Source: Rhodoblastus sp963828185 (GTDB lineage Bacteria > Pseudomonadota > Alphaproteobacteria > Rhizobiales > Beijerinckiaceae). Taken from it: a DNA stretch of 64,000 nucleotides. The notes beneath the pieces were generated by a model. The model saw nothing but the letters and a program-made list of their open reading frames with translations, was not told where the DNA came from and made no database searches. Shown here piece after piece: positions 24,284-33,745 of the stretch. Location: NCBI GenBank assembly GCA_963828185.1, contig CAWHDV010000017.1, positions 248,001 to 312,000 on the forward strand. The letters run 5' to 3'. How positions within the stretch are numbered: the first letter of the stretch is position 1; each line of letters opens with the position of its first letter. The position numbers and the translations under genes were made by a program.

Positions 24284-26560
24284 CTAATCCAGCGGCTCGA
24301 CGGCATCGCGACCCTCAAGGCGTCGGACGTCGGCGGGCGCCTTGACGCGTCGGCGCGGCGCGCGCGACCAGGGCCTGTCCTCGCCGGGCGCCCGCTCCGT
24401 CCGCCATTCCTCCCTTTTGGGGCCCGGCTCTCCTGTTGCGCCAAGCGACAGGGTCACCGCGCCGGTTTGCTCCAGCCGGGCGCGGTCGAGCAGGATTTTC
24501 GGCATGCAGGAAGGCGGCGCGAACAGCGGCGAAATCACGATCTGCGCGCGCGCGCAATCTTCATGGAACGCCGAATAATCGAGCACCAGGGCGGCGGAAT
24601 CGCCGTTGCGCAGCACGCCGACGCAGCCGAGCGCGTCGCAGTGTCCGGCGCGCTCGGCCTGGTCGCGCGAATCCGCGTCGGCGCGCAGCCATTGCTCGGA
24701 CGCGAAGGAATCTTTCTTTTTACCGAGAATCGTCAATTGCCCGTCTGCGTCGCGCAGGGCCGCCATATCGCCAACGGGCGGCACGGCGAGATCGAACCGG
24801 CCACCGCTGGCCGCGCCGACAAGGCCGAGCGCCAACAGGGGCAGCGCGGTGAGGCGGAGCGTCCACGTCCGCCACAGGACGGCGGAAAGCACGGCGAGCG
24901 CGAGGCAAACGATCGCCCAGGGCGCGAAAGCCGGCAAAGCGACGCGGGCCCCTGGCGCCGAGCCGATCCATGCGGCGATCCTCATGATCAGGCCGATGCC
25001 GGCGCCGAGATAGGACCAGACAATGCCGTCAAGCCCGAAGGGATAGAGGAGCGAGCCGATGAGAGCGGCGGGCACGGCGAAGAGTTCGATCATCGCCAGC
25101 GTCAGCGGATTGCCGATCAGCACATAGGGGCTGAGTTCGTGGAAATCATAGGCCATGAAGGAGGCTGTGGCCGAGGTGGCGCAGAAAGTGGCGAAAAGCG
25201 CGCCGAAAAGCCCATGCCGACTGCGTTCCGCAAGGTTTTCCGCCAGCGAGCGCGCCTGTTCCTCCGCTTCACGAGTTTCTGGCCGCGCTTCGGGTCCCGC
25301 GACAGGTTTAGGCGCCGCCGAGCGCGTTTCGTAGACCGCCACCAAAGCGGCGACGGCGGCGAAGGACAGCTGGAAGCTCGCGCCGAGCAGCGCCTCCGGC
25401 TCAAACGCGATCACCGCCAAAGCTGCGAGGCCCAGGTTGCGCATGGTCAGGGCCGGCCGGTCGGCGAGCACCGAGCCGAGCATGATCAAGGTCATGAACA
25501 AAGCGCGTTCGGAACCGACGCGCGAGCCGGTGAACAGGGCGTAGCCGCAGGCGCCGAGCATGGCGAGGGCGGCGGCCCATTTCTTGATCGGATAATTCAG
25601 GGCGAGCGTCGAGGACAGGGCCAGGATGCGGCGCAGGCCGACGAAGAAAATGCCCGCGACCAGCGTCATCTGCACGCCGGATATGGTGATGATATGGAAA
25701 ATGCCGGCCTTGCGGATGGTTTCTTTCGCCGCGTCCGAAAGGAGATCGCGCTTGCCTGTGACCATGGCGGCGCCGATCGCGCCATTGTCGCCGCCGATGC
25801 AATTGGCGACCCGGCGGGCCAGCGTATTGCGCGCCCGGTCGACAGTGGCGAAAAAACGCAATGACCAGCCGGGCGCCTCGGGCGGCGGCAGCGTTTCCGG
25901 CGCGCCGAGCACGCTGCCGACGGCGCCGATGCGGGCGAAAAACGCGTCGCGGGCGAAATCATAGCCGCCCGGAAGCGACGCGTGCGGCGGCGGCAGCAGA
26001 CGCGCCTTGACGATGATGAAATCGCCGGCTTCGAAAGCCGGAACGCCGCGCGAGGTCAGGCGGACGCGAAAAGGCGTCTTGTTTGGCTCGAGACCTTGCG
26101 CCTCGCTCAGGCGCAGCAGGAAGCGCGCGCCCTGGACGCGATCGTCCACTTCCTCGACGAAACCTGCGAGTTCGCCGACGAAGATATGGTCGAGCACCGG
26201 CGCTCCGACCCGCGTCGCACGCCAGCCGCCGGAAAACTCGCCCGCTCCGAGCGCGGCCAGCCCGAGCAGCGCCGCGCAAAGCCCGCGCTTTTCGCGCACG
26301 GCATAGGCCAGGGCGGCGCAGCCGAGGGTGAATGGGCCGACGACCCAGAGGACCGGTTCGGTGGCGGCGAGAAGATAGAAGATCGCCCCCGCCCCCGTCG
26401 CGACCGGCAGCCAGAGAAGGGGACGGCGCAGCGCCCATTCCTCTTCGAGAGCGGCGCCGACGCGGTTGAAAATCCGGCGCAAGAACTCGCGCGGAAACCC
26501 CGCCGCGGACGTCCGTGCGCGGAAACTTCGGTCCGTCAGTTCCCTCGGCGAGGACGCCAT
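24284..26560 (-). CDS. comEC: ComEC/Rec2-family DNA-uptake channel protein
   Basis: 758 residues. The N-terminal region has several membrane helices and a DUF4131-like periplasmic domain. The Competence domain follows (HIITISGVQMTLVAGIFF and FTGSRVGSERALFMT are hallmark segments) with about ten helices. The last 180 residues lack the HxHxDH metallo-beta-lactamase motif of full ComEC, as in many alphaproteobacterial members. It forms the inner-membrane channel for single-stranded DNA in natural transformation; competence of this organism is not shown. It diverges from gltX. Confidence 0.9.
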   Translation of the reverse strand: MASSPRELTDRSFRARTSAAGFPREFLRRIFNRVGAALEEEWALRRPLLWLPVATGAGAIFYLLAATEPVLWVVGPFTLGCAALAYAVREKRGLCAALLGLAALGAGEFSGGWRATRVGAPVLDHIFVGELAGFVEEVDDRVQGARFLLRLSEAQGLEPNKTPFRVRLTSRGVPAFEAGDFIIVKARLLPPPHASLPGGYDFARDAFFARIGAVGSVLGAPETLPPPEAPGWSLRFFATVDRARNTLARRVANCIGGDNGAIGAAMVTGKRDLLSDAAKETIRKAGIFHIITISGVQMTLVAGIFFVGLRRILALSSTLALNYPIKKWAAALAMLGACGYALFTGSRVGSERALFMTLIMLGSVLADRPALTMRNLGLAALAVIAFEPEALLGASFQLSFAAVAALVAVYETRSAAPKPVAGPEARPETREAEEQARSLAENLAERSRHGLFGALFATFCATSATASFMAYDFHELSPYVLIGNPLTLAMIELFAVPAALIGSLLYPFGLDGIVWSYLGAGIGLIMRIAAWIGSAPGARVALPAFAPWAIVCLALAVLSAVLWRTWTLRLTALPLLALGLVGAASGGRFDLAVPPVGDMAALRDADGQLTILGKKKDSFASEQWLRADADSRDQAERAGHCDALGCVGVLRNGDSAALVLDYSAFHEDCARAQIVISPLFAPPSCMPKILLDRARLEQTGAVTLSLGATGEPGPKREEWRTERAPGEDRPWSRAPRRRVKAPADVRRLEGRDAVEPLD

Positions 26561-26670
26561 GAAAACCCAAGCCCTCCTTTGCCTCTTTTTTTGTTGCCGA
26601 AGGCCATGCTAAACGAGCGCGCCGGCGGCAAAAAGGTCCGCCCGCGCCAATTGCCAAGGTAAAATCCGCC

Positions 26671-28107
26671 ATGTCTTCACCTGTTGTGACGCGCTTCGCC
26701 CCCTCGCCGACCGGCTTCCTGCATATCGGCGGCGCGCGCACCGCTCTGTTCAACTGGCTGCTCGCCCGCCAGACCGGCGGGAAAATGCTGCTTCGCATCG
26801 AAGACACCGACCGCGAGCGTTCGACCGATGCGGCGATCGAGGCGATCATCGACGGCATGAAATGGCTTGGCCTCGATTGGGACGGCGAGGTGATCTTCCA
26901 GTTTGCGCGCGCGCCGCGCCACGCCGAGGTCGCCGCGCAAATGCTGGCGCAGGGCTCGGCCTACAAGTGCTACGCCAGCGCGCAGGAGCTAGAGGATATG
27001 CGCGATCTCGCGCGCAAGGAGGGCCGCCCGCCGCGCTATGACGGGCGCTGGCGCGATCTCGGCGGCACGGAGGAAGAAGGCAAGGCACTCGCCGAGGGCC
27101 GCAAGCCGGTGGTGCGCCTGAAGGCGCCGCGCGAGGGCGAGACGATCATCGAGGACAAGGTGCAGGGGAAAGTGACCTTCCCCAACAAGGACCTCGACGA
27201 TCTCGTGCTGCTGCGCTCCGACGGCACGCCGACCTACATGCTGGCCGTGGTGGTCGATGACCACGACATGGGCGTGACCCAGGTCATCCGCGGCGACGAT
27301 CATTTCACCAATGCCGCGCGCCAGACCCATATCTACCAGGCCATGGGCTGGACGCCCCCGCTCTGGGCGCATATTCCGCTGATCCACGGGCCGGACGGCG
27401 CCAAAATGTCCAAGCGCCACGGCGCGCTCGGCGTCGACGCCTATCGCGCCATGGGCTATCTGCCCGAAGCCTTGCGCAATTACCTGGCGCGGCTGGGCTG
27501 GAGCATAGGCGACCGCGAATTCTTCACCACGCCGGACCTGGTCGAGGCCTTTTCTCTCGATCAGGTGCATCGCTCGCCCGCGCGCTTCGATTACGCCAAG
27601 CTCGAAAACATGAACGGCCATTTTTTACGCGGCATGGATGATGGTTTGCTGCTGGATCAACTTGTCGCCGCCCTGCCCTGGCTTCCCAGCGGCCCGGAGA
27701 TGGCTTCGCGGCTCGATCCGGCGAAGAGGGCGCAACTGGCCAAGGCTCTGCCCGGCCTCAAGGAGCGCGCCAAAACACTGATCGAACTGGCTGACGGCGC
27801 GCAATTCCTGTTCGCCTCCCGCCCACTCTCCTATGACGAGAAGGCAAGCCAGATCCTGAGTCCCGAGGGCCGCGCCCATCTCTCGGCGCTGGCGCCGAGG
27901 CTCGCCGCCCTGTCCGACTGGACCGCGCAGGCGGCCGAGGCGGCGGTTCGCGCCTATGTCGCTGATTCCGGAGCAAAACTCGGCCAGGTCGCGCAACCCT
28001 TGCGCGCCGCATTGACCGGACGCTCGACATCGCCCGGAATCTTCGACGTGCTGGAGACGCTCGGTCGCGAGGAGAGCCTCGGACGCATCGCCGACGCCGC
28101 AGCGTGA
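26671..28107 (+). CDS. gltX: Glutamate-tRNA ligase
   Basis: 478 residues. Class I aminoacyl-tRNA synthetase signatures: HIGH-type FAPSPTGFLHIGGARTALFN at residues 10-30 and KMSKR at AKMSKRHGAL. It charges tRNA-Glu (and possibly tRNA-Gln, later amidated). It lies in the conserved comEC-gltX-gltA neighbourhood of Hyphomicrobiales. Alphaproteobacteria often have two gltX copies; this window cannot show whether that is so here. Confidence 0.97.
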   Translation: MSSPVVTRFAPSPTGFLHIGGARTALFNWLLARQTGGKMLLRIEDTDRERSTDAAIEAIIDGMKWLGLDWDGEVIFQFARAPRHAEVAAQMLAQGSAYKCYASAQELEDMRDLARKEGRPPRYDGRWRDLGGTEEEGKALAEGRKPVVRLKAPREGETIIEDKVQGKVTFPNKDLDDLVLLRSDGTPTYMLAVVVDDHDMGVTQVIRGDDHFTNAARQTHIYQAMGWTPPLWAHIPLIHGPDGAKMSKRHGALGVDAYRAMGYLPEALRNYLARLGWSIGDREFFTTPDLVEAFSLDQVHRSPARFDYAKLENMNGHFLRGMDDGLLLDQLVAALPWLPSGPEMASRLDPAKRAQLAKALPGLKERAKTLIELADGAQFLFASRPLSYDEKASQILSPEGRAHLSALAPRLAALSDWTAQAAEAAVRAYVADSGAKLGQVAQPLRAALTGRSTSPGIFDVLETLGREESLGRIADAAA

Positions 28108-28368
28108 GCGCCGTTTTTGCAGGTGTTTGCGGCGAATGCCCGTTTGTTGGGCCGACTGCTTTTTTTCCGACGGCGACGGCGTTTTTTCGTGCGGGCATCG
28201 CGTACGGCGCCCCTATCGTTTAACAGGGCGTCGGCTTGAACCGCAGATGACAATGGGCTAGTCATTCGCAGCGCACAAAATTCTCGCGATTTCGCCGCAA
28301 TGAGCCGGCCTGCTGTGGTTGGCTCGCGGCGTCGCGCGGTCGAACGCTTCAGCTAAAAGGCGGTTCTC

Positions 28369-29655
28369 ATGAGTGAAACGGGCAAGTTCCAACTCGGCGA
28401 CAAGGTTGTCGACATGCCGATCCGGCACGGCAGCATCGGACCGGCGGTGGCCGACATCGGCAAGCTTTACAGCCAGACCGGGATGTTCACCTACGATCCG
28501 GGCTTCACCTCGACCGCCAGCTGCGAATCGAAGATCACCTATATCGACGGCGACGCGGGCGTCCTGCTCTATCGCGGCTATGAAATCGACCAGCTCGCCG
28601 AGCACGGCGACTTTCTCGAGACCTGCTACCTGCTGCTTTACGGCGAATTGCCGACCGTGGCGCAGAAGGCCGATTTCGACTATCGCATTACGCGCCACAC
28701 CATGGTGCATGAGCAGATGGCGAAATTCTTCAACGGCTTCCGCCGCGACGCCCATCCGATGTCGGTCATGGTCGCCTCGGTCGGCGCGCTCTCGGCCTTC
28801 TACCACGATTCCACCGACATCTCGGACCCGACGCAGCGCGTGATCGCCACCATGCGCATCATCGCCAAAATGCCGACCATGGCGGCCATGGCCTACAAGT
28901 ACAGCATCGGCCAGCCGTTCATCTTTCCGAAGAACGACCTCGACTACACGTCGAACTTCCTGCGCATGTGCTTCGCCGTGCCCTGCGAGGAATACCAGGT
29001 CAATCCGGTGCTTTCGCGCGCGCTCGACCGCATTTTCATCCTGCACGCCGACCATGAGCAGAATGCCTCGACCTCGACGGTTCGCCTCGCCGGCTCGTCG
29101 GGCGCCAATCCCTTCGCCTGTATCGCCGCCGGCATCGCCTGCCTGTGGGGGCCCGCGCACGGCGGCGCCAATGAGGCGGCGCTGAAGATGCTCTCGGAAA
29201 TCGGCTCGGTCGACAATATCCCGAAATATATCGCCAAGGCCAAGGACAAGAACGATCCGTTCCGCCTGATGGGCTTCGGACACCGCGTTTACAAAAATTA
29301 CGACCCGCGCGCGAAAATCATGCAGAAGACCTGCCATGAGGTGCTGACCGAATTGGGGATCAAGGATGATCCGCTGCTCGACGTCGCCGTGGAGCTGGAG
29401 CGTATCGCGCTGCACGACCCCTATTTCGTCGAGAAGAAGCTCTATCCGAACATCGATTTCTATTCAGGCATCACGTTGAAGGCGATGGGCTTTCCCGTCT
29501 CGATGTTCACGGTGCTGTTCGCCCTCGCCCGCACCGTCGGCTGGATCGCCCAGTGGAAGGAAATGATCGAGGACCCGCACCAGAAGATCGGCCGCCCGCG
29601 CCAGCTCTACACCGGCGCGCCGCAGCGCGAATATGTTCAGATGGGCTCGCGTTGA
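28369..29655 (+). CDS. gltA: Citrate synthase (type II)
   Basis: 428 residues, full length. Active-site regions include GPAHGGANEAAL and FGHRVYKNYDPRAKIM, with the Asp near DVAVELE. It condenses acetyl-CoA with oxaloacetate at the entry of the TCA cycle. An AAGGCGG SD lies before the ATG. The 261-bp gap before it shows no gene. Confidence 0.98.
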   Translation: MSETGKFQLGDKVVDMPIRHGSIGPAVADIGKLYSQTGMFTYDPGFTSTASCESKITYIDGDAGVLLYRGYEIDQLAEHGDFLETCYLLLYGELPTVAQKADFDYRITRHTMVHEQMAKFFNGFRRDAHPMSVMVASVGALSAFYHDSTDISDPTQRVIATMRIIAKMPTMAAMAYKYSIGQPFIFPKNDLDYTSNFLRMCFAVPCEEYQVNPVLSRALDRIFILHADHEQNASTSTVRLAGSSGANPFACIAAGIACLWGPAHGGANEAALKMLSEIGSVDNIPKYIAKAKDKNDPFRLMGFGHRVYKNYDPRAKIMQKTCHEVLTELGIKDDPLLDVAVELERIALHDPYFVEKKLYPNIDFYSGITLKAMGFPVSMFTVLFALARTVGWIAQWKEMIEDPHQKIGRPRQLYTGAPQREYVQMGSR

Positions 29656-29672
29656 GCTTTTTTCGCCGCCAT

Positions 29673-30188
29673 ATGCACTTGGCCCGACCGTCCCGCTCGC
29701 GCGGGACGGTTTTCGCGTTCTGCGCCGTCCTTGCGCTCGGGTTTTCCGCGCGCGCGGCGTTGGCGCAAACCGACCAGCAGCCCGATCCGGCGTTCGTCGA
29801 CGACAAGGCCTTCGATTGCGACGCCTTCAAACAGGCGATCGGCATGGCCGCCGACGGTTTCAAGCCGCTGCGCGGCGCAATGAAACAGGACGACGCGGCG
29901 ATGACGCGTTACGCGGTCGCCGCGCCGCTGTTCGGCTCCTGCCAAATTCTCGACAAGAAGAAGATCGGCGAAATCAGCTATTCCTGCCAGGCCGACAAAT
30001 TGAATCTCGCCGACTTCAAGGCGACGATTGACGCCTGCCTCGGCGAAAAGGCTTTTCCACGCGCGACCAACGAAAATCCCAACACGCCTTTCCTGGTCTA
30101 CAATCCGCGGATCAACGGCGCGACCGCGCGGGTGATGGCGCTTGTCACCTTCGGCAAGAAGACGCTGGTGATTTTCAGCCCGAAGTGA
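29673..30188 (+). CDS. Hypothetical exported protein
   Basis: 171 residues. A clear Sec signal peptide (FAFCAVLALGFSARAALAQ) is followed by a soluble domain with four Cys residues (FDCDAFKQAIG, GSCQIL, SYSCQAD, DACLGEK), probably two disulphides. It starts 18 nt after gltA; a TTG overlapping the gltA stop (29652) is an alternative start. No family recognised; periplasmic location is inferred. Confidence 0.6.
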   Translation: MHLARPSRSRGTVFAFCAVLALGFSARAALAQTDQQPDPAFVDDKAFDCDAFKQAIGMAADGFKPLRGAMKQDDAAMTRYAVAAPLFGSCQILDKKKIGEISYSCQADKLNLADFKATIDACLGEKAFPRATNENPNTPFLVYNPRINGATARVMALVTFGKKTLVIFSPK

Positions 30189-30204
30189 GGACGGGGTTGC
30201 TCTC

Positions 30205-30330
30205 GTCATTGCGAGCGGAGCGAAGCAATCGATCGCGCCGCCTGACGAAGCCATAAGGAAATTGGCGCGGCTCACGCGGCGGACGAGGCGCCAATCGCCA
30301 GGTGGATTGCTTCGCCTTGCTCGCAATGAC
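30205..30330. repeat. REP-like palindromic repeat element
   Basis: Outer arms 30205-30230 (GTCATTGCGAGCGGAGCGAA...) and 30305-30330 are near-perfect inverted copies of each other around an imperfectly paired 74-bp centre. GTCATTGCGAGC-type arms are well known as dispersed intergenic palindromes in bacteria. It lies between the ends of the convergent hypothetical gene and lpxB. Confidence 0.8.
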
Positions 30331-30340
30331 AGTTGATAAA

Positions 30341-31477
30341 TCAGCGCCCTGTCGAGACTAGCTCATAAATCGCTTGAGCCGCCTTTTCGCTTGGCTTGGC
30401 GCCATCGGGCAGGATCATCCTGTCGTTCAACCGATCGAGCGCCGCGAGTTGGCGCCGCCGTTCCGCGCTGTCGTCGACAATCCCCGCCAGGGCTGCGGCC
30501 AACGTCGCCGCCTCCGCCTGCTCCTGCAGATATTCCGGATAGGCGTTCTCGCCCAAAATCAGGTTGGGCAGCACGATGCTCGGGACCTGGATCAGCCGCC
30601 GGGCGATGAATTCCTCGAATTTCGGCACCTTGTAGGCGACGATGGTCGGGGTGCGCGACAGGGCCAGCTCCAGCGTCACCGTCCCCGAAGCCGCCAGCGC
30701 GGCGCGAGCCGAGCGGAAGGCGGCAAGTTTCTCCGCCTCGCCCAGGATTATGCGCGGCTTGACTGGCCATTCCTCGACCATCGCGCGAATGCGCCCCTCG
30801 ACCGTGCTCGCCGCGGGCAACAAATATTCAAGCCCCGGACGCATCACGTCGAGTCGCGCCAATGCGCCGCCAAAAGCCGCGCCCATGCGCGCCAGCACCG
30901 AGCCGCGCGATCCCGGCAGCACCAGCGCCGGACCGGACGTCTTCGCCGCGTCGTCGCCGCGAAAATCGTCCAGCCTCTCGACAAGCGGATGGCCGACATA
31001 GAGGCAGCGCGGGCCGCCGAGTTTTTCGTGCGCTTCGGGCTCGAACGGCAGCAGCGCCAGAACCAGGTCGATATAGGCGCGCATCTTTTTTGCCCGCCCC
31101 GGCCGCCAGGCCCAGACCGTCGGGCTGACGTAATCGACCACTTTCAGGTCCGGCAGGATTTTGCGCGCGCGTTTCGCCACGCGATGCGTGAAGTCGGGAC
31201 TGTCGATCAGGATCAGGGCGTCGGGCCGCGCCTCGACCACCGCCCGCGCAGTCTGGTCAATGCGCGCCAGCAGCGTCGGCAGCCGGGCCAGCACCGGCAG
31301 TATGCCCATCACGGCTATGTCGCTCATCGGAAACAGGCTGGCCAGACCTTCGCGCGTCATCGCCTCGCCGCCGACGCCACAAATCTCCACGCCAGGAATT
31401 TTCGCACGCAGCGCGCGCACCAGCTTGTAGCCAAGCTGGTCGCCGGAAGCCTCGCCGGCGATGATAAACAGTTTCAT
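30341..31477 (-). CDS. lpxB: Lipid-A-disaccharide synthase
   Basis: 378 residues, a GT19-family glycosyltransferase. Signatures include IIAGEASGDQLGYKLV at the start, DSPDFTHRVAKR and LVLPGSRGSV in the nucleotide-binding half. It joins UDP-diacylglucosamine with lipid X to form the lipid A disaccharide at the inner membrane. Its ATG overlaps the lpxI stop (ATGA), so the two are coupled. Confidence 0.96.
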   Translation of the reverse strand: MKLFIIAGEASGDQLGYKLVRALRAKIPGVEICGVGGEAMTREGLASLFPMSDIAVMGILPVLARLPTLLARIDQTARAVVEARPDALILIDSPDFTHRVAKRARKILPDLKVVDYVSPTVWAWRPGRAKKMRAYIDLVLALLPFEPEAHEKLGGPRCLYVGHPLVERLDDFRGDDAAKTSGPALVLPGSRGSVLARMGAAFGGALARLDVMRPGLEYLLPAASTVEGRIRAMVEEWPVKPRIILGEAEKLAAFRSARAALAASGTVTLELALSRTPTIVAYKVPKFEEFIARRLIQVPSIVLPNLILGENAYPEYLQEQAEAATLAAALAGIVDDSAERRRQLAALDRLNDRMILPDGAKPSEKAAQAIYELVSTGR

Positions 31478-32352
31478 GGCGTTCCCTGGAAGCCGAACAG
31501 GAACAGCCCCGCCCTTTCCGCCTCGGCGGCCACCTCGGCGCGGTCGAGGATCAGCACCCGGCCCGCCGCCACCGCCAGGCCCCGCAGCCCGGCGCGCGCG
31601 GCGGCCGCGACGGTTTCGGGTCCGACCGCCGGCAGGTCGACGCGCAGGTCCTGACCCTTCTTGGGCGCCTTGACCAGAATTCCGGCCGCGCCTTTCGCGC
31701 GCCAGCGGCCTTCGTCGCGCAATTGCGCCACGCGCTCAAGCATGGCGTCGGTGCCTTCGACCGCCTCGATGGCGATGATGCGCCGCTTCGACACGACGAG
31801 CGCCTGCCCGCAATCATGGGTCGACAGGTCGTCGAGGCATTTTTGCCCAAGCTCGAGGTCTTCCTCGCAATCCCCGGGGAAATCGAGTCCGTTCATCGCG
31901 CCGGCGGCCGCGAGCAGGTCGGGCGCAAAGCTGTCGACGCCGACGACGATGAAACCTTCACGCTCGAACAGGCGGATGACTCCCTTGAGCGCGTGATCGT
32001 CGCCGCCCTTGAACAGGCGCATGATGTCGGGCAGCCGCTTCACTGCGCCCCAGTCGAGGCGCAGGTCGGAAAACTCCGGCCGTCCCAGTCCGCCGATGAA
32101 ACAGACGTGCCGGATGTCGCGCGAAGACATCTCGCGCATCGCGCCGCCCAATTGCCCGACGCCGACCCAGGCGTGGGGAAAGGACTCGATCTCGCCGCCG
32201 GCGATGCCGCGCAGGCCGAGCAGGAAGACCTCGCGTCCGGACGCCTGCGCCGAACGCGCGGCGACAAGGGGAAACTGGCCGCCGCCGCAGATCAGGGCGA
32301 CCTTGCCGCAATTCGCGATCGGTTGGCGTATGCCAGGGCGAGCGCCATTCAA
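31474..32352 (-). CDS. lpxI: UDP-2,3-diacylglucosamine pyrophosphatase LpxI
   Basis: 292 residues from a TTG start (32352) that overlaps the lpxA stop as TTGA; no ATG is in frame at the right place. The family motifs are ALICGGGQFPL at the N-terminus, FIGGLGRPEF and FLLFGFQG at the end. LpxI is the alphaproteobacterial replacement for LpxH and makes lipid X (DUF1009 family). It sits in the lpxD-fabZ-lpxA-lpxI-lpxB run, coupled on both sides. Confidence 0.93.
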   Translation of the reverse strand: MNGARPGIRQPIANCGKVALICGGGQFPLVAARSAQASGREVFLLGLRGIAGGEIESFPHAWVGVGQLGGAMREMSSRDIRHVCFIGGLGRPEFSDLRLDWGAVKRLPDIMRLFKGGDDHALKGVIRLFEREGFIVVGVDSFAPDLLAAAGAMNGLDFPGDCEEDLELGQKCLDDLSTHDCGQALVVSKRRIIAIEAVEGTDAMLERVAQLRDEGRWRAKGAAGILVKAPKKGQDLRVDLPAVGPETVAAAARAGLRGLAVAAGRVLILDRAEVAAEAERAGLFLFGFQGTP

Positions 32353-33161
32353 GGCAGGTCTTTCCCGAATTCCGGCACGCAGAGCTGCCGGTCGCCGCCG
32401 GCGCGGATGAAATCGAGAATTTCCTTCACCTCGGCGTTGGTCGAGAACTCTTCCTCGACGTCGGCCATGCGCTCCTTGAGCGTGCCTTCCGGCGCGAACA
32501 GGGCGCGGTAGGCGCGGCGCAACTCGTGGATCGCGTCGCGCGAAAAATTGCGGCGCTTCAAGCCGACAAGGTTGAGCCCCATCAGCGACGCGCGACCGCC
32601 AAACGCCATGCCGAAGGGAATGACGTCGGCGGTGATCCCGGAGAGGCCGCCAACGAAGGCGTGCGAGCCGACGCGCGCGAACTGGATAATGGCGGCGCCG
32701 CCGCCGCAGATCACGAAATCTCCGATCGCGACATGGCCGGCGAGCATCACATTGTTGGAAAACACGCAATCGGTTCCGACCACGCAATCGTGGCCGACAT
32801 GCGAGTTGGCGAGAAAGGCGCAGCGGTCGCCGATGATGGTGACGCTGCGGCCGCCCGCCGTGCCGGGATTCATCGTCACGCCTTCGCGGATCAGGCAATC
32901 GGCGCCGATCGTGAGATTCGTATTCTCACCGCGATATTTCAGGTCCTGCGGCTCATGCCCGAGCGAGGCGAAGGGGAAAACCCGCGTCCGGGCGCCAATG
33001 GCGGTGCGACCGGCGACCACAACATGCGACTTGAGCTGGACGCCGTCGCCCAGCTCGACTTGCGGGCCGACATGGCAGAAGGGGCCGATTTCGACGCCCT
33101 CGCCGAGCCTCGCGCCGTCCTCGATCACCGCCGAGGAATGGATGCGGCCGCCTTGCGTCAT
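32349..33161 (-). CDS. lpxA: UDP-N-acetylglucosamine O-acyltransferase
   Basis: 270 residues. Left-handed beta-helix hexapeptide repeats run from residue 5 to about 190 (IHSSAVIEDGARLG, IGPFCHVGP, HVGHDCVVG), with catalytic His in NSHVGHDC. A C-terminal helical domain follows. It performs the first step of lipid A synthesis. It starts 7 nt after fabZ. Confidence 0.97.
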   Translation of the reverse strand: MTQGGRIHSSAVIEDGARLGEGVEIGPFCHVGPQVELGDGVQLKSHVVVAGRTAIGARTRVFPFASLGHEPQDLKYRGENTNLTIGADCLIREGVTMNPGTAGGRSVTIIGDRCAFLANSHVGHDCVVGTDCVFSNNVMLAGHVAIGDFVICGGGAAIIQFARVGSHAFVGGLSGITADVIPFGMAFGGRASLMGLNLVGLKRRNFSRDAIHELRRAYRALFAPEGTLKERMADVEEEFSTNAEVKEILDFIRAGGDRQLCVPEFGKDLP

Positions 33162-33168
33162 GTTTTTC

Positions 33169-33651
33169 TCAACCTTGTTCGCGCCCGGGCGTCTCGGCGA
33201 CGATCATGGCGCTGATTTCAGCCTCGGCGACGAGCACGCCGTCGACCATCGCCTTGCCCTGGTACCACCACATGTTGCGGCGCTGGCTCATGCGGGTCAT
33301 GTGGAATTCAACCCGGTCGCCTGGCACGACCGGCTTGCGGAACTTCGCCTTGTCGATGGTCATGAAATAGACCAGCGGCGGCCTTTCGCCGCCAAGCCGC
33401 GAATTGACGCAGAGCGCGCCAGCTGTCTGGGCCATGGCCTCGATCAGCAGCACGCCGGGAAAGACCGGCTTTTCGGGGAAATGGCCGGTGAATTGCGGCT
33501 CATTGATGGTGACATTCTTGATGCCGATGCCGAATTCGTCGCCGCGCGCCTGGACGATGCGATCGACCAGCAGGAAGGGATAGCGATGCGGCAACAATTG
33601 CATCAAGCGTTGAATATCGATAGTTTCCAAAGTCCTGGTATCGGCGGTCAT
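33169..33651 (-). CDS. fabZ: 3-hydroxyacyl-[ACP] dehydratase FabZ
   Basis: 160 residues, hot-dog fold. Catalytic His in LLPHRYPFLLVDRI and Glu in PGVLLIEAMAQTAG. It dehydrates 3-hydroxyacyl-ACP in fatty-acid synthesis and competes with LpxA/LpxD for substrate, which explains its place between lpxD and lpxA. Confidence 0.97.
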   Translation of the reverse strand: MTADTRTLETIDIQRLMQLLPHRYPFLLVDRIVQARGDEFGIGIKNVTINEPQFTGHFPEKPVFPGVLLIEAMAQTAGALCVNSRLGGERPPLVYFMTIDKAKFRKPVVPGDRVEFHMTRMSQRRNMWWYQGKAMVDGVLVAEAEISAMIVAETPGREQG

Positions 33652-33745
33652 TGTGCTTTCCGTAGCGAATTCATCTCAAACCGGGCCAGACGCCGCCCTG
33701 AACGGCTTTAACGACAGTTTCCGCCGGAAAGCCAGAATAAAAAAC

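Noticed and set aside
27954..28265. Basic 103-codon frame on the minus strand at the end of gltX
   Set aside because: Mostly antisense to gltX, with an Arg/Lys low-complexity stretch and no SD or family.
30205..30330. Insertion sequence remnant
   Set aside because: Inverted arms are present but no transposase or target duplication is seen; it fits a REP-type palindrome instead.
31474..32898. lpxI starting far upstream at 32898
   Set aside because: That extension is an out-of-frame reading of lpxA; the family start coincides with the TTG overlapping the lpxA stop.
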